55,910 nucleotides of DNA from Clavibacter tessellarius. GTDB lineage: Bacteria; Actinomycetota; Actinomycetes; Actinomycetales; Microbacteriaceae. Made by a program: the position numbers and the translations under genes. Below are positions 42,893 through 53,821 of this stretch, piece after piece. The stretch spans positions 1 to 55,910 of the forward strand of contig NZ_LQXA01000048.1 of NCBI RefSeq assembly GCF_001618005.1. Reading direction: 5' to 3'. Below the pieces are notes generated by a model. The model worked only from the letters and a program-made list of their open reading frames with translations. It was not told the origin of the DNA and made no database searches. How positions within the stretch are numbered: the first letter of the stretch is position 1; every line of letters begins with the position of its first letter.

Positions 42893-43570
42893 GTGTCGAA
42901 CGGCCCCGCATCAGGTCCTCGCGATCACATCCGGCGCACCCGCGCCAGCGGCGTGGCCATGGCCGCGACGATGGCTGTCGTCGGCGCCATCCTCGTCGCC
43001 CCGGCATCCGCCGAGGCCTCCACCCGACCGTCCTCGATCGAGGTCATCGCCGCCTCGCTGAAGGCCGGCACGATCATCTCCGACATCACGACGCGGAAGG
43101 TCACGGTGGATCAGCTCGTCGACGCCGACCTCACCGCCTGGGCGGGCGGTGGATCCTCGGTCACCACCCCGACCCGCGACGAGGTGACGAAGCGGATGAC
43201 CGCGGAGGTCACGTCGCTCGAGGTCTCGGGCGGCCTCCCGGCGACCCCGGACGTCGACATCACGGCATCCGAGCGGGGGCGCGTCTCGGCGTCGGCCAGC
43301 ACGGTCGGCTCCTCCCTCTTCTCCTTCCGGCGCTTCGTCAAGCACTGGACGACCATCACCCTCGACGGGCGGATCGCGAAGCTGATCGTCGGAGGCGAGG
43401 GCGGCATCGCCGCGGCCTTCATCTGCGCGACCCCCGGAGTCGGCACGCTGATGTGCGGGTTCGCCACCGCCATCATCGGCGTCCTCGTGGGCATCTACGT
43501 GTACTACCCGATCTGCAGGGGGAAGAACATCTACATCAAGCTCCCGGACGTGCACAACAGCCACTGCTAG
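42893..43570 (+). CDS. Secreted four-cysteine hydrophobic protein, member B
   Basis: A 225-residue exported protein. The signal peptide has a basic start (DHIRRTRAS), a core AMAATMAVVGAILVA and a likely cleavage in APASAEA. The mature N-terminal half shares AGTI, TVDQLVDA with member A. The C-terminal domain contains GGIAAAFICATPGVGTLMCG, then a hydrophobic stretch, and ends NSHC; four Cys at 178, 188, 208 and 225 (C-x9-C-x19-C-x16-C). The GTG at 42893 is supported by CGGAG seven bases upstream; the ATG at 42824 lacks a ribosome site. Function unknown; expression is probably controlled by the divergent TetR. Confidence 0.75.
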   Translation: MSNGPASGPRDHIRRTRASGVAMAATMAVVGAILVAPASAEASTRPSSIEVIAASLKAGTIISDITTRKVTVDQLVDADLTAWAGGGSSVTTPTRDEVTKRMTAEVTSLEVSGGLPATPDVDITASERGRVSASASTVGSSLFSFRRFVKHWTTITLDGRIAKLIVGGEGGIAAAFICATPGVGTLMCGFATAIIGVLVGIYVYYPICRGKNIYIKLPDVHNSHC

Positions 43571-43664
43571 AGCAGCCCCATCGCGGATCCGGTCGGGACG
43601 GTGCGCTGAGCATTCGGCGGCCGTGGCGACCGGACACGCACCACCGTCACCCGCGCCACCCGCG

Positions 43665-44159
43665 TCACCAGCGCAGCAGCAGCACGTCCGATCCGCCCTC
43701 GCGCCCGACGACCACGAAGCCGAGCGACTCGTACAGGGCGCGGGCGCGGTCGTTCCCGTCCTCCACGCTGAGGCTCACGGCCGGGGCGCCGGATGCGCGG
43801 ACCGCGTCGACGAGCGCCACGAGCATCCGCCGCCCGAGGCCCCGGCCGCGCGCGGACGGGACGAGCGCCATGCCGAGCTCGGGGACGTCCGTCGCGACGA
43901 AGCCGTAACCGCGGTCGTCGTCGGCGAAGAGGCGCGCCCAGGCGGCGCCGACGGGTTCGCCGTGCCCCTCCGCGACCACGCCCACGTCGCCCGGGCGCGG
44001 CCAGCCGGCCACGTAGTGCGCGAGCTCCGGGGCGGCCATCATCCGCTCGCGCGTCATGGAGCCGTCGTCGCGCCAGTCCATCGACGCGAGCAGCATGTCT
44101 TCGAGGAACGGGAGGTCGTCGGCGCGGGCCGGGCGGAGGGTCGCGTCGCCGGCGGTCAT
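43665..44159 (-). CDS. GNAT family N-acetyltransferase
   Basis: A 164-residue acetyltransferase. The acetyl-CoA loop is SARGRGLGRRML (R/Q-x-x-G-x-G/A), followed by AVSLSVEDGNDRARALYESL and GFVVVGRE, the classical GNAT end. The N-terminal part includes LRPARADDLPFLEDML. Substrate unknown. Its ATG overlaps the stop of the upstream lysophospholipase gene as ATGA, so the two are translated from one message. Confidence 0.85.
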   Translation of the reverse strand: MTAGDATLRPARADDLPFLEDMLLASMDWRDDGSMTRERMMAAPELAHYVAGWPRPGDVGVVAEGHGEPVGAAWARLFADDDRGYGFVATDVPELGMALVPSARGRGLGRRMLVALVDAVRASGAPAVSLSVEDGNDRARALYESLGFVVVGREGGSDVLLLRW

Positions 44160-45052
44160 GCGGGCTCCGCCTCCGCGTCCACGTCCGCGTGGGGCGCCAC
44201 CCGCGACTCCAGCCAGCTCCGCAGGTCGGTGACCACCTCGTCGCGGTTCGTCTCGTTGTAGATCTCGTGCCGCGCGCCCGGGTAGACGATGAGCAGCACG
44301 TCGCTGAGGCGCGAGCGCCGGCTGTAGTCGCGCGCGAGGAGCTGCATGCCGCGGCGTCCGCCGAGCGAGTCCTCCTCGCCGCCCTGGATGAGCACGGGCA
44401 GGTCGGTCGCGAGCCTCCGGGGCGGGCGGCCCATGATCTGCACGGAGTCGCGCATCCGGTACGGCTTCAGCGCGTTCACGTCGAAGTTGCGGTCGTCGGC
44501 GCCGAACGCGCGCTGCGCCTCCGGGTCCCGCGACAGCCATTCGAAGCCCGACGCCGCCGGGTGCCGCCAGCGCTTGTTCAGGTCGCCCGTGTTGATCACG
44601 CCGGGCATCGCGAGGGACGCCCCGCTCAGCACGAGCCCCGCGTAGAGCCCGGACGCGCGCGCGACGATGCGCTGCGCGAGGAGCGCGCCCCAGCTGTGGC
44701 CGAGGAGCACGAGCGGGAGGTCGGGGTGCTCGCGCCGGAGCTGCTCGCTCACCAGCTGGATCCCGTCGAGCGCGGCCAGGTGCCGCCGGGGCCCCAGCAC
44801 GCCGATGCCGAGGTGCCCGAGCCCGGTGGCACCGTGCCCGCGGTGGTCGTCGGCCGCGACCGTGTACCCGGCGGCGTTGAGCTCCCGCGCCAGCCGGATG
44901 TAGCGCAGCGCGTGCTCGCCGACGCCGTGCGCGATGTGCACGACGGCCCGCGGGCGCTCCGCCTCCCACACGTAGTAGTGGAGGGTCACGCCCTCCGCGT
45001 CCACGATGGTGCGGTGGTCGGCTCCGCCGGTGGGGCGCTCGTCGTCGGGCAT
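44156..45052 (-). CDS. Alpha/beta hydrolase, monoacylglycerol lipase/lysophospholipase type
   Basis: A 298-residue serine hydrolase of the PldB/MGLL type. HGVGEHALRYIRLARELN is the oxyanion region, GHSWGALLA carries the nucleophile Ser, DLPVLIQGGEEDSLGG the acidic residue and YPGARHEIYNE the His. It has no signal peptide and should act on intracellular monoacylglycerol or lysophospholipid. The ATG at 45052 follows TAGTCT by six bases, so the message is leaderless. Confidence 0.88.
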   Translation of the reverse strand: MPDDERPTGGADHRTIVDAEGVTLHYYVWEAERPRAVVHIAHGVGEHALRYIRLARELNAAGYTVAADDHRGHGATGLGHLGIGVLGPRRHLAALDGIQLVSEQLRREHPDLPLVLLGHSWGALLAQRIVARASGLYAGLVLSGASLAMPGVINTGDLNKRWRHPAASGFEWLSRDPEAQRAFGADDRNFDVNALKPYRMRDSVQIMGRPPRRLATDLPVLIQGGEEDSLGGRRGMQLLARDYSRRSRLSDVLLIVYPGARHEIYNETNRDEVVTDLRSWLESRVAPHADVDAEAEPA

Positions 45053-45090
45053 GGATCCAGACTAGGTGCGGCCACGCTCGACCGGCCGGA

Positions 45091-45936
45091 TCAGGACTCG
45101 CGCGTGATCTCCACCCGCACGAACAGCTTCGACCGGAACGGCCCCGCGTAGATGCCGCGGAGCGGCGCGACGTCGCGGTAGTCGCGACCGCGGCCGACGA
45201 GCACGTGCCGGTCGCAGATGTCGATGAGGTTGGTGGGATCCCAGCCCCGCCACTCGCCGCAGTACCACTCGACCCACGCGTGCGACTCGCCCGTGACGGT
45301 CTCGCCGACGGCCGCGTTCGGCTTCGGGTGCAGGTAGCCGCTGACGTAGCGCGCGGGGATCCCGACGTGCCGGAGCGCCCCGATGACGATGTGCGTGATG
45401 TCCTGGCAGACGCCGCGCCCCTGCTCCCACGCCTCGCGCGCGGTCGACTGCACGCTCGTCACGCCCGCCATGTACTCGACCCTCTCGCCGATCGCGCGCG
45501 CGATCTCGGCCGCCGCCTCGCAGGGCGTGCCCGCGCCGCCGGCGATCTCCTCCGCGAGCGCGACGACCTCCTCGTGCGGCGCCGTGCGCGCGGTCTGCGC
45601 GACCTGCTCCACGTGCTCGGTGGCCCGCTCGACCTCGACCGCGAGGTCGTCCCAGCCCAGCTGGTGCGGCTCGTGCGCGCGCGGCCGGACCTCGACGAGG
45701 CTCGTCGCCGTGAGCTCGAGCGAGCGGTGCGGGCTCAGGATCTCGAACGACGACACGCGCGTGCCGAAGTAGTCGACGTAGGTGTGGTGCCCCGGCTTCG
45801 GCTGGATGTCGAGGTTCGAGTACAGGACGAACTGGTTCTCGCTCGAGACGGGCAGCATCCGCGCCTCGTTGTACGACGCGGTCACCTCGCCCTCGTAGTG
45901 GAAGCCGGTCCGGTGGGTGATGCGCAGGCGGTTCAC
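45091..45936 (-). CDS. Transglutaminase-like protein of the ATP-grasp/alpha-E operon
   Basis: A 281-residue protein with an N-terminal bacterial transglutaminase-like domain (ITHRTGFHYEGEVTASYNEAR) and a C-terminal papain-fold core. The catalytic triad is Cys in GRGVCQDITH, His in ESHAWVEWY and Asp in GWDPTNLI. Likely a peptidase or amide-bond enzyme rather than a cross-linker. Third gene of a conserved operon; its GTG overlaps the stop of the alpha-E gene as GTGA. Confidence 0.85.
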   Translation of the reverse strand: MNRLRITHRTGFHYEGEVTASYNEARMLPVSSENQFVLYSNLDIQPKPGHHTYVDYFGTRVSSFEILSPHRSLELTATSLVEVRPRAHEPHQLGWDDLAVEVERATEHVEQVAQTARTAPHEEVVALAEEIAGGAGTPCEAAAEIARAIGERVEYMAGVTSVQSTAREAWEQGRGVCQDITHIVIGALRHVGIPARYVSGYLHPKPNAAVGETVTGESHAWVEWYCGEWRGWDPTNLIDICDRHVLVGRGRDYRDVAPLRGIYAGPFRSKLFVRVEITRES

Positions 45937-46867
45937 GAGTTCTCTCCGACCCAGCTGGGTGCCGCGTTGGTGGGGAAGTAGCGCTGGCGGACGGCCTCGC
46001 TGGTGGCGCTGGTGGCCTCCTGCACGGCGTCCATGAAGCGCGGGAGGTCCTCGAGGATCTCCTGGATGGGCCGGTACTCCAGCTCGCTCCGGATCTGCCC
46101 GAGCAGCCGCTGCGCCTGGTCGGACACCCCGAGGCGGTCGGTGCGCGGCTCGATGTCGTGCAGGCACTGCTCGGCGCGGCGGATCGAGTGCGTGATCGAC
46201 CGCGGGAACAGCCGGTCGAGCAGCAGGAACTCGGCCGCGTTGCGCGCGCTCGGCACCCCGCGGTAGGTGCGGAGGTACGCCTCGTACGCGCCGCAGGAGC
46301 GGAGGATCGTGGTCCACGACGGGCCGCTCGCCTCGGTGAGCGCGCGGGTGGCGAGGAGGCGGGCCGTCATGTCGGCGCGCTCGATGGAGCGGCCGAGCGT
46401 GAAGAACTGCCAGGCCTCGTCGCGGCTCGTGCCCGACTCGACGAGCCCGACCGCGAGCGCCGAGCGCTCGCGCACCCAGCCGAAGAACTCGTGCACCCGG
46501 TCGTTCGCGATCTTCCGCGGCATCCGGGCGCGCGTCGTGTTGAGGCACTCCCACAGCTCGCTGGAGACGATCTCGCGGGCCCGCCGCGCGTTCTCCCGCG
46601 CGGCGCCGAGCGAGTACGCGATGGACGCGGGCTGCGTGCGGTCGACCGCGAGGAGCGCGAGCACGTCGTCGCGGCCGAGCACGTCGTCGGAGGGGACGTC
46701 GCTGCCCATCACGCTGAGGAGGGAGCGGCAGGCGGTGTCCTCGTCGATCCACGGGTCCTCGAGCAGGAGCTGGAGGTGCACGTCGAGGATGCGGGCCGTG
46801 CCGTCGGACCGCTCGATGTAGCGGCCGATCCAGAACAGCGACTCGGCGATGCGCGACAGCATGGGCA

Positions 46868-46868
<1 letters not shown>
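45933..46868 (-). CDS. Alpha-E domain protein (DUF403)
   Basis: A 311-residue all-helical protein. The opening MLSRIAESLFWIGRYIERSD is diagnostic of the alpha-E family. No catalytic residues are known for the family; it is always tied to circularly permuted ATP-grasp and transglutaminase-like genes, predicted to make or modify a peptide. The ATG at 46868 shares one base with the stop of the ATP-grasp gene (TGATG). Confidence 0.88.
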
Positions 46869-48601
<1,733 letters not shown>

Positions 48602-48685
48602 GGCCGCAGACTAACGGGGGCGTGTGTCGGGGGTGTTTCCGCGCGCGGGATGCGGGTCCGGGGCGCGCGGCCGGGGCGTGCCGGG

Positions 48686-48859
48686 TCAGGCGTCGGTGCG
48701 CTTGAGGACGTGCACCGGGATCGCGATGGAGGCCGCGACGAGCAGGATGCCGGAGAAGAAGCTCAGCAGCTCGAAGCCCTCGATGGAGAACGCGAACGCG
48801 AACAGCGCCATGCCGCCCAGGAAGAGGGCGAACGCGATGATGAAAGCGACGATGTTCAC
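48686..48859 (-). CDS. Small two-helix membrane protein
   Basis: A 57-residue protein: residues 2-24 (NIVAFIIAFALFLGGMALFA) and 32-50 (LSFFSGILLVAASIAIPVH) are hydrophobic helices around an acidic turn (SIEGFE), ending with a basic tail KRTDA. The frame is open from the GTG at 48859 to the stop at 48686, and the strong hydrophobic pattern is unlikely by chance in this GC-rich background. No family recognised. A ribosome site is weak. It lies between the ATP-grasp operon and a glycosyltransferase gene. Confidence 0.6.
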   Translation of the reverse strand: MNIVAFIIAFALFLGGMALFAFAFSIEGFELLSFFSGILLVAASIAIPVHVLKRTDA

Positions 48860-48976
48860 GAGGGCACCTGGATCCGTTGACGAGACTGGGGGCGACCGAC
48901 CCGCGCGAGGCGCGATGTGCGGTCACCGTCGAGTCTACGAGATCGCGGGGCGCGCGTCGCCCGGCAGGTCGACGCG

Positions 48977-50302
48977 TCAGCGCGCGGCGTGCTCCGGGCG
49001 GATCCCGCCGGCCAGCGCCTGGAACGCGCGCTGCGGACCGGGCGAGCGGGTGAGCGAGGAGGCGACGGCGTCGAGCATCGCCCGCTGCGCGCCCGACGGG
49101 TTCAGCAGCGCCTTGGCCGCCTGCCGCAGCTCCGTGACGGTCGCGACGTTCGGGGCGAGCGCGATCCCGAGCCCGGCCTCCTCGAGCGCCGCGGCGCCCG
49201 CGAACTGGTCGGTCGAGAGCGGCAGCACGAGCATCGGGACGCCCGCGGTCGCCGCCTCGGTGACGGAGTTGTTGCCGCCGTGCGTGACGGCGAGGTCGGC
49301 ATGGCCGAGCAGCGTCACCTGCGGGAGGAACGGGCGCACGAGCCAGTCGGACGGGATGTCGCCGAGCGCGGCCCGGTCGGTGGATCCGGTCGCGAGCGCC
49401 ACGCGCACGTCGAGGTCGCGCAGGGCCGCCGCGATGCGCGCGAGCACGTCGTCGCGCACGGAGAGGAAGCTGCCGAGCGAGACGTAGACGATGGGGTCGC
49501 CGCCGGCGTCGATCCAGTCCTGCACCTCGGCCTCGGGCGCCTCGCGGCGGACGGCCGAGCCGATGAAGGCGTGCGGCGGCAGCAGCTCGGAGCGGTCGGG
49601 GTCGTGCAGCTCCTCGGGGTAGTTGAGGAGGAGCACGTCGCCGGCCTCCGCGAAGGCGTCGCGGCTCGGGCGCATCGACGGCGCGAGGATCGCGAGGGCG
49701 TCGTTCCACTGCGCGGTGAAGCGGTCGCGCACGCGCACGCAGAGCGCGTGCAGCTCGTCGAGGTCCTCCTCCTCGGGCTCGAACGCGGCGGGCCACGCGG
49801 GCGGGAAGCCGTAGACCTCGTCGCCGACGGGCAGCGCGCTCGGGTGGCCGAGCACGACGTCCGCGTGGCGGGTGCCGGAGGCCAGGAGCGCGAGGCGGGC
49901 GCTGAAGGCGAGGTGGTCGACGATCACGTGGTCGGGGCGCACCTCGTCGAGGATGCGCTGCACGGCGCGCGCGGTCTCGACCGGCTCCCACAGCAGGTCG
50001 TCGCTCCGGGCCTCGGCCTGGAAGCGGAGGGTCTCGACCATGCCGCGGCGCGTGGCGGCGAAGAAGCCGCGGAGGGCGTCGTCCTCGCCGGTCGGCTGCT
50101 CCTCGGCCTTGATGGTGCCGGGGTTGGATCCGCGGCCGAGGCGGAGGTCGACCCGCTCGAAGCCGGAGGCCTCGACGATGCCGGCGGTGGCGGATCCGGT
50201 GGCCACGACCACGCGCTCGCCCGCCTGCTGCCAGGCCGACGCGAGCGTGATGAGCGGGAAGAGGTGGGACGCGTAGTCCGGGCTGATGACGAGCAGGGTC
50301 AT
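48977..50302 (-). CDS. GT1 (macrolide/UDP-glycosyltransferase type) glycosyltransferase
   Basis: A 441-residue GT-B enzyme. The N-terminal acceptor domain begins LLVISPDYASHLFPLITLA. The C-terminal donor domain has PIVYVSLGSF and VTHGGNNSVTEAATAGVPML with LSTDQFAGA, the nucleotide-sugar signature. These enzymes decorate small hydrophobic acceptors such as macrolides, flavonoids or carotenoids. The acceptor is unknown. Its ATG overlaps the stop of the preceding GT4-type gene as ATGA, so both act together. Confidence 0.87.
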   Translation of the reverse strand: MTLLVISPDYASHLFPLITLASAWQQAGERVVVATGSATAGIVEASGFERVDLRLGRGSNPGTIKAEEQPTGEDDALRGFFAATRRGMVETLRFQAEARSDDLLWEPVETARAVQRILDEVRPDHVIVDHLAFSARLALLASGTRHADVVLGHPSALPVGDEVYGFPPAWPAAFEPEEEDLDELHALCVRVRDRFTAQWNDALAILAPSMRPSRDAFAEAGDVLLLNYPEELHDPDRSELLPPHAFIGSAVRREAPEAEVQDWIDAGGDPIVYVSLGSFLSVRDDVLARIAAALRDLDVRVALATGSTDRAALGDIPSDWLVRPFLPQVTLLGHADLAVTHGGNNSVTEAATAGVPMLVLPLSTDQFAGAAALEEAGLGIALAPNVATVTELRQAAKALLNPSGAQRAMLDAVASSLTRSPGPQRAFQALAGGIRPEHAAR

Positions 50303-52524
50303 GAGGCGCTGAGCTCCCAGAGGGTTCGGTCGTCGGCTGCGGCGACGTCGCGGTAGACGCGGGACAGGGTGCCCGCCATGGCCTGGATGGTGAAGGTGCG
50401 GGCGACCATGTCGCGCGCGCGGTCGGCGGCGTCGTCGGCGTCGGGGCCGGCCGCGATGTCGAGCGCGCGGGCGATCCCGGTGGCGAGCTCCCCCGGATCC
50501 GTCGTGTCGACGAGCAGGCCGGTCACGCCGTCCTCCACGTAGGTCGCCGGGCCGCCCGACGCGGGCGCGACGACCGGCAGGCCCATCGACATCGCCTCGA
50601 GGAGCGCGACGCCGAACTCCTCCTTGATGCTCGCGCACGCGTAGGCGCCGCCCGGCGCCGTGAGCCCGGGGCGGCCGTAGCGCACGGCGGCGAGCCAGCG
50701 GGTGACGGTGTCGTTGCCGCGGTGGCCGGCGAGGAGGAGGCCGTGGCGGGCGGCGTCCGCGGGGCCGCCCGCGCCGGGCACGGCGTCGAGCATCCGCGCG
50801 AGCTGGTCGCGCTCCTCAGTCGTCGGCGCGTCGAGGTCGCCGCCCACGATCAGGAGGTTCGCGCGGGAGCGAAGCGCGGGATCCGCCGCCCAGACGTGCG
50901 CGAGCGAGGCCATGCCCTTGACGCGGGCGAGGCGGCCGACGCTGATCACGAGCGGCAGGCCGCGGCGCTCGGCGGGGAGCCCGGCGAGCAGGGCGTCGAG
51001 CTCGACGAACGCGCGGGCGGGGGCGCCGTCCGCGTCCGCGCCGAGCATGGCGTCGTCCCGGGAGCGCTCGATGGCGGCGACGTCGATGCCCTCGGCGACG
51101 ACGCTGTGGCGCTCGGGGTGCGCGTCCACGTCGATGCCGACGAGCCGGCGCATGTCGCGCTTGAGCTCCGGGCGCGGGAAGAGGACGGTGTGCGCGGCGT
51201 CGGCGGCCAGCCGCTGCACGAGGCGCACGCGGAACCAGTAGTGCTCGCGCGCGTCGACGGCGCCGAAGCCGTCGCGGGTGAGGGCGCCGGAGCGGTCGAG
51301 CGCGTCGACGACGCCGTGCGGATCCGGCGCCACCGTGAAGACCACCGGGATGCCGAGCTCGCGCGCGACCGTGGAAGCGGCGAGGGTGCCGACGTCGGCC
51401 ATGCGGAGGTGCACGGCGTCGACGCGGCCGGCGGCGCGGAGCACGCGGCGGATCCCGCGCTCGGCCTCGACCCGGTGCGGCCACGCCTCGGGCAGCGAGC
51501 GCGGGCCCCCGAGCATCGGGATGTGCGCGAAGACGTGGCCGTCGTCGCCGGCGGAGACGCGGGCGAGGGAGGCGAGCGCCTGATCGGGGGTGCCGCGGGA
51601 GAGGGTGAGTACGCGGTCGACCGGCCGGTCGGCGACGGTGGTGGCGGCGACGTCGTGGCTGCCGGTCGACGCGCCCGCGGGATCCACGAGCGCGTCGCCC
51701 AGCCGCACGAGCAGCGTCGCGATGCCGCCGTTGTCGCCCGCGCCCACGTGCGTGAGCCCCGCGTCGATGTCGGCGTGCAGGAAGAGCTGGACGACCGTGA
51801 GGCCGGGCCGCTCGGGCGCGGCCGGGTGGTCGCCGTGCTGGCGCGCGATGTCGAGGACGGCCAGGCGCGCGACCGCGGCCACCTGGTCGTCGCCGCGCGC
51901 GATGTCGGAGACGATCCCGAGGGTCGCCTCGCCCGCGGGGCGGTCGCCGAGCGCGGCCACGGCGGCGGCCCGGGTGAGCGGGCCCTCGCGCGGGTCCTGG
52001 GCGGTGCGGAGCAGCACGCGCTCGGGGATCCGGCCGTGCACCAGCCCGACTGTCTCGACCAGCCGCGAGCGCGCGCCGTCGCCGCGCACGCCGAGCAGCG
52101 CGTTCTCGAGCGCGAGGGAGAGGTGGTCGGGGGTCGAGCCGGCCCACTGCTGCAGGGTCCGCTGCGCGAGCATGCCGGGGAAGCCGCCCTCGACGACCAT
52201 CGCGACGAGCCCGGAGACCGCGTCGAAGCGCGGCAGGCGCGTGCCGAACGCCCAGGCGGCGTGCTCGCGGATCCACCGCACGTCGTGGTCGAGGAGCGCG
52301 ACGAGCGCGAGGTCGGCGGCGTCGTCGAACACCTGCGCGAGCGCGTGGATGGCGGCGACGGCGGTGAGCTGGTCGGCGGGATCCGCGGCGGCGCGTGCGA
52401 GGAGGCGCACCGCGCGTCCGCCGCCGTCGCGGCTGGCGGCCACCGTGAGCTCGTCGGCCTCCTGCATCACGTCGAGGATGCGCGCGGCCTGCGCGACCTG
52501 GTCGAGGCTCGTCTGGATCCCCAT
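50299..52524 (-). CDS. HEAT-like repeat domain fused to GT4-type glycosyltransferase
   Basis: A 741-residue fusion. Residues ~1-235 are helical repeats resembling HEAT/armadillo modules (LTAVAAIHALAQVFDDAADL, then VRWIREHAAWAFGTR). From ~240 a GT-B fold follows: GGIATLLVRLGDAL at the acceptor start, PLVISVGRLARVKGM at the donor start and EEFGVALLEAMSMGLPVVAP, the EX7E motif of retaining GT4 enzymes. The repeats may bind a protein partner or acceptor. The ATG at 52524 has GGGAGGGG upstream. First gene of a two-glycosyltransferase operon. Confidence 0.82.
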   Translation of the reverse strand: MGIQTSLDQVAQAARILDVMQEADELTVAASRDGGGRAVRLLARAAADPADQLTAVAAIHALAQVFDDAADLALVALLDHDVRWIREHAAWAFGTRLPRFDAVSGLVAMVVEGGFPGMLAQRTLQQWAGSTPDHLSLALENALLGVRGDGARSRLVETVGLVHGRIPERVLLRTAQDPREGPLTRAAAVAALGDRPAGEATLGIVSDIARGDDQVAAVARLAVLDIARQHGDHPAAPERPGLTVVQLFLHADIDAGLTHVGAGDNGGIATLLVRLGDALVDPAGASTGSHDVAATTVADRPVDRVLTLSRGTPDQALASLARVSAGDDGHVFAHIPMLGGPRSLPEAWPHRVEAERGIRRVLRAAGRVDAVHLRMADVGTLAASTVARELGIPVVFTVAPDPHGVVDALDRSGALTRDGFGAVDAREHYWFRVRLVQRLAADAAHTVLFPRPELKRDMRRLVGIDVDAHPERHSVVAEGIDVAAIERSRDDAMLGADADGAPARAFVELDALLAGLPAERRGLPLVISVGRLARVKGMASLAHVWAADPALRSRANLLIVGGDLDAPTTEERDQLARMLDAVPGAGGPADAARHGLLLAGHRGNDTVTRWLAAVRYGRPGLTAPGGAYACASIKEEFGVALLEAMSMGLPVVAPASGGPATYVEDGVTGLLVDTTDPGELATGIARALDIAAGPDADDAADRARDMVARTFTIQAMAGTLSRVYRDVAAADDRTLWELSAS

Positions 52525-52679
52525 GCTGGTGTCCCCTCCCGGGTCGCGTGCTCCTGCGACGGAGCCGAGAACCGTCTCACACGGGAGCGTCCGCCCCCGG
52601 GACAGCCTCCCGGCCCTCGCGAGTATTCCGCAGTCGGCTGCGAGAACTCCAGCGCGGCCGTCGCGCGCGACCCCGCGCG

Positions 52680-52691
52680 TACGCTGACGGC
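52680..52691 (+). promoter_or_regulatory. Leaderless promoter of the Gfo/Idh gene
   Basis: TACGCT at 52680-52685 followed by six bases and the ATG at 52692. Confidence 0.5.
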
Positions 52692-53786
52692 ATGCCCCAC
52701 CCCGCGCCGACGGCCCCGCAGATCCGCTTCGGCATCGTGGGGAGCGGCTGGCGCAGCGCCTTCTTCCTGCGCATCGCCAGGGCCCTCCCGGAGCGCTTCG
52801 CCGTGACCGGGCTCGTGACGCGCAGCGCCGACACCGGGCGCGCGCTCGAGGAGGAGTGGGGGATCCGCACCTTCCGCACCGCGGCCGAGCTGCTGGCAGC
52901 GGAGGCGCCGTCGTTCGTGGTCGTGTCCGTGCCGCGGACGGCCGCGCCGGACGTGATCGCCGACCTCGTCGACCGCGGCGTGGCCGTGCTCACCGAGACG
53001 CCGCCCGGCGAGACCGTGGAGGACCTCGAACGGCTCGACGCGCTGGTGCGGCAGGGCGCGCGGATCGAGGTGGCCGAGCAGTACCCGCTCTCACCGCTGC
53101 TCGCCGCGCAGCTCGCCATCGCCGCCGGCGGTCGGCTCGGGCGGATCAGCCAGGCCCAGGTCGCGCAGTGCCACGACTACCACGGCGTGCGCGTGATGCG
53201 CCGGGCCCTCGGCATCGGCTTCGAGGACGCGACGATCACCGCGTCCCGCTTCTCCTCGCCGCTCGTGGCCGGGCCCGACCGCGACGGCGATCCCGTGCGC
53301 GAGGAGGTCGTGACGGCCGAGCAGACCACCGCGCGCTTCGACTTCGGCGACCGCCTCGGCGTCTACGACTTCGCCGACCGGCAGTACTTCTCCTGGATCC
53401 GCCGCAACCGGCTCCTCGTCCGCGGCGAGCGCGGCGAGATCGTCGACGAGCACGTGAGCTGGCTGCTCGACGCGACGACGCCGACGTGGGCCGACATCAC
53501 GCGCGTCGAGACGGGACAGGGCGGGAACCTCGAGGGGCACCACCTGCGCGGCCTGCTGCTCGGATCCGAGTGGGTCTACCGGAACCCGTTCGCGCCCGGC
53601 CGGCTCGCGGACGACGAGATCGCGATCGCGCAGTGCCTCGTCGAGATGCACGCGCACGCGGCCGGCGGTCCGTCGACGAACTCGCTCGCGGAGGCGTCGC
53701 AGGACCACCACCTCGCGCTGCTGATGCACGATGCCGCGACCACCGGGAAGGCCGTCCGGAGCACGCGGCGCGCCTGGGCCGACTGA
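52692..53786 (+). CDS. Gfo/Idh/MocA family oxidoreductase
   Basis: A 364-residue dehydrogenase-family protein. The Rossmann start is FGIVGSGWRSAFFL. The conserved EKP motif reads TETPPG here, so the usual Lys is missing, which makes normal sugar dehydrogenase catalysis doubtful. The C-terminal domain has the typical beta-sheet and the YQ-like region (FADRQYFSWIRR). It is cotranscribed with the SDR gene 35 bases downstream. Possible roles include binding or modification of a sugar derivative. Confidence 0.8.
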   Translation: MPHPAPTAPQIRFGIVGSGWRSAFFLRIARALPERFAVTGLVTRSADTGRALEEEWGIRTFRTAAELLAAEAPSFVVVSVPRTAAPDVIADLVDRGVAVLTETPPGETVEDLERLDALVRQGARIEVAEQYPLSPLLAAQLAIAAGGRLGRISQAQVAQCHDYHGVRVMRRALGIGFEDATITASRFSSPLVAGPDRDGDPVREEVVTAEQTTARFDFGDRLGVYDFADRQYFSWIRRNRLLVRGERGEIVDEHVSWLLDATTPTWADITRVETGQGGNLEGHHLRGLLLGSEWVYRNPFAPGRLADDEIAIAQCLVEMHAHAAGGPSTNSLAEASQDHHLALLMHDAATTGKAVRSTRRAWAD

Positions 53787-53821
53787 CCCCTCCCTCTCCC
53801 ACTCCCACGGAAGGCACTCGC

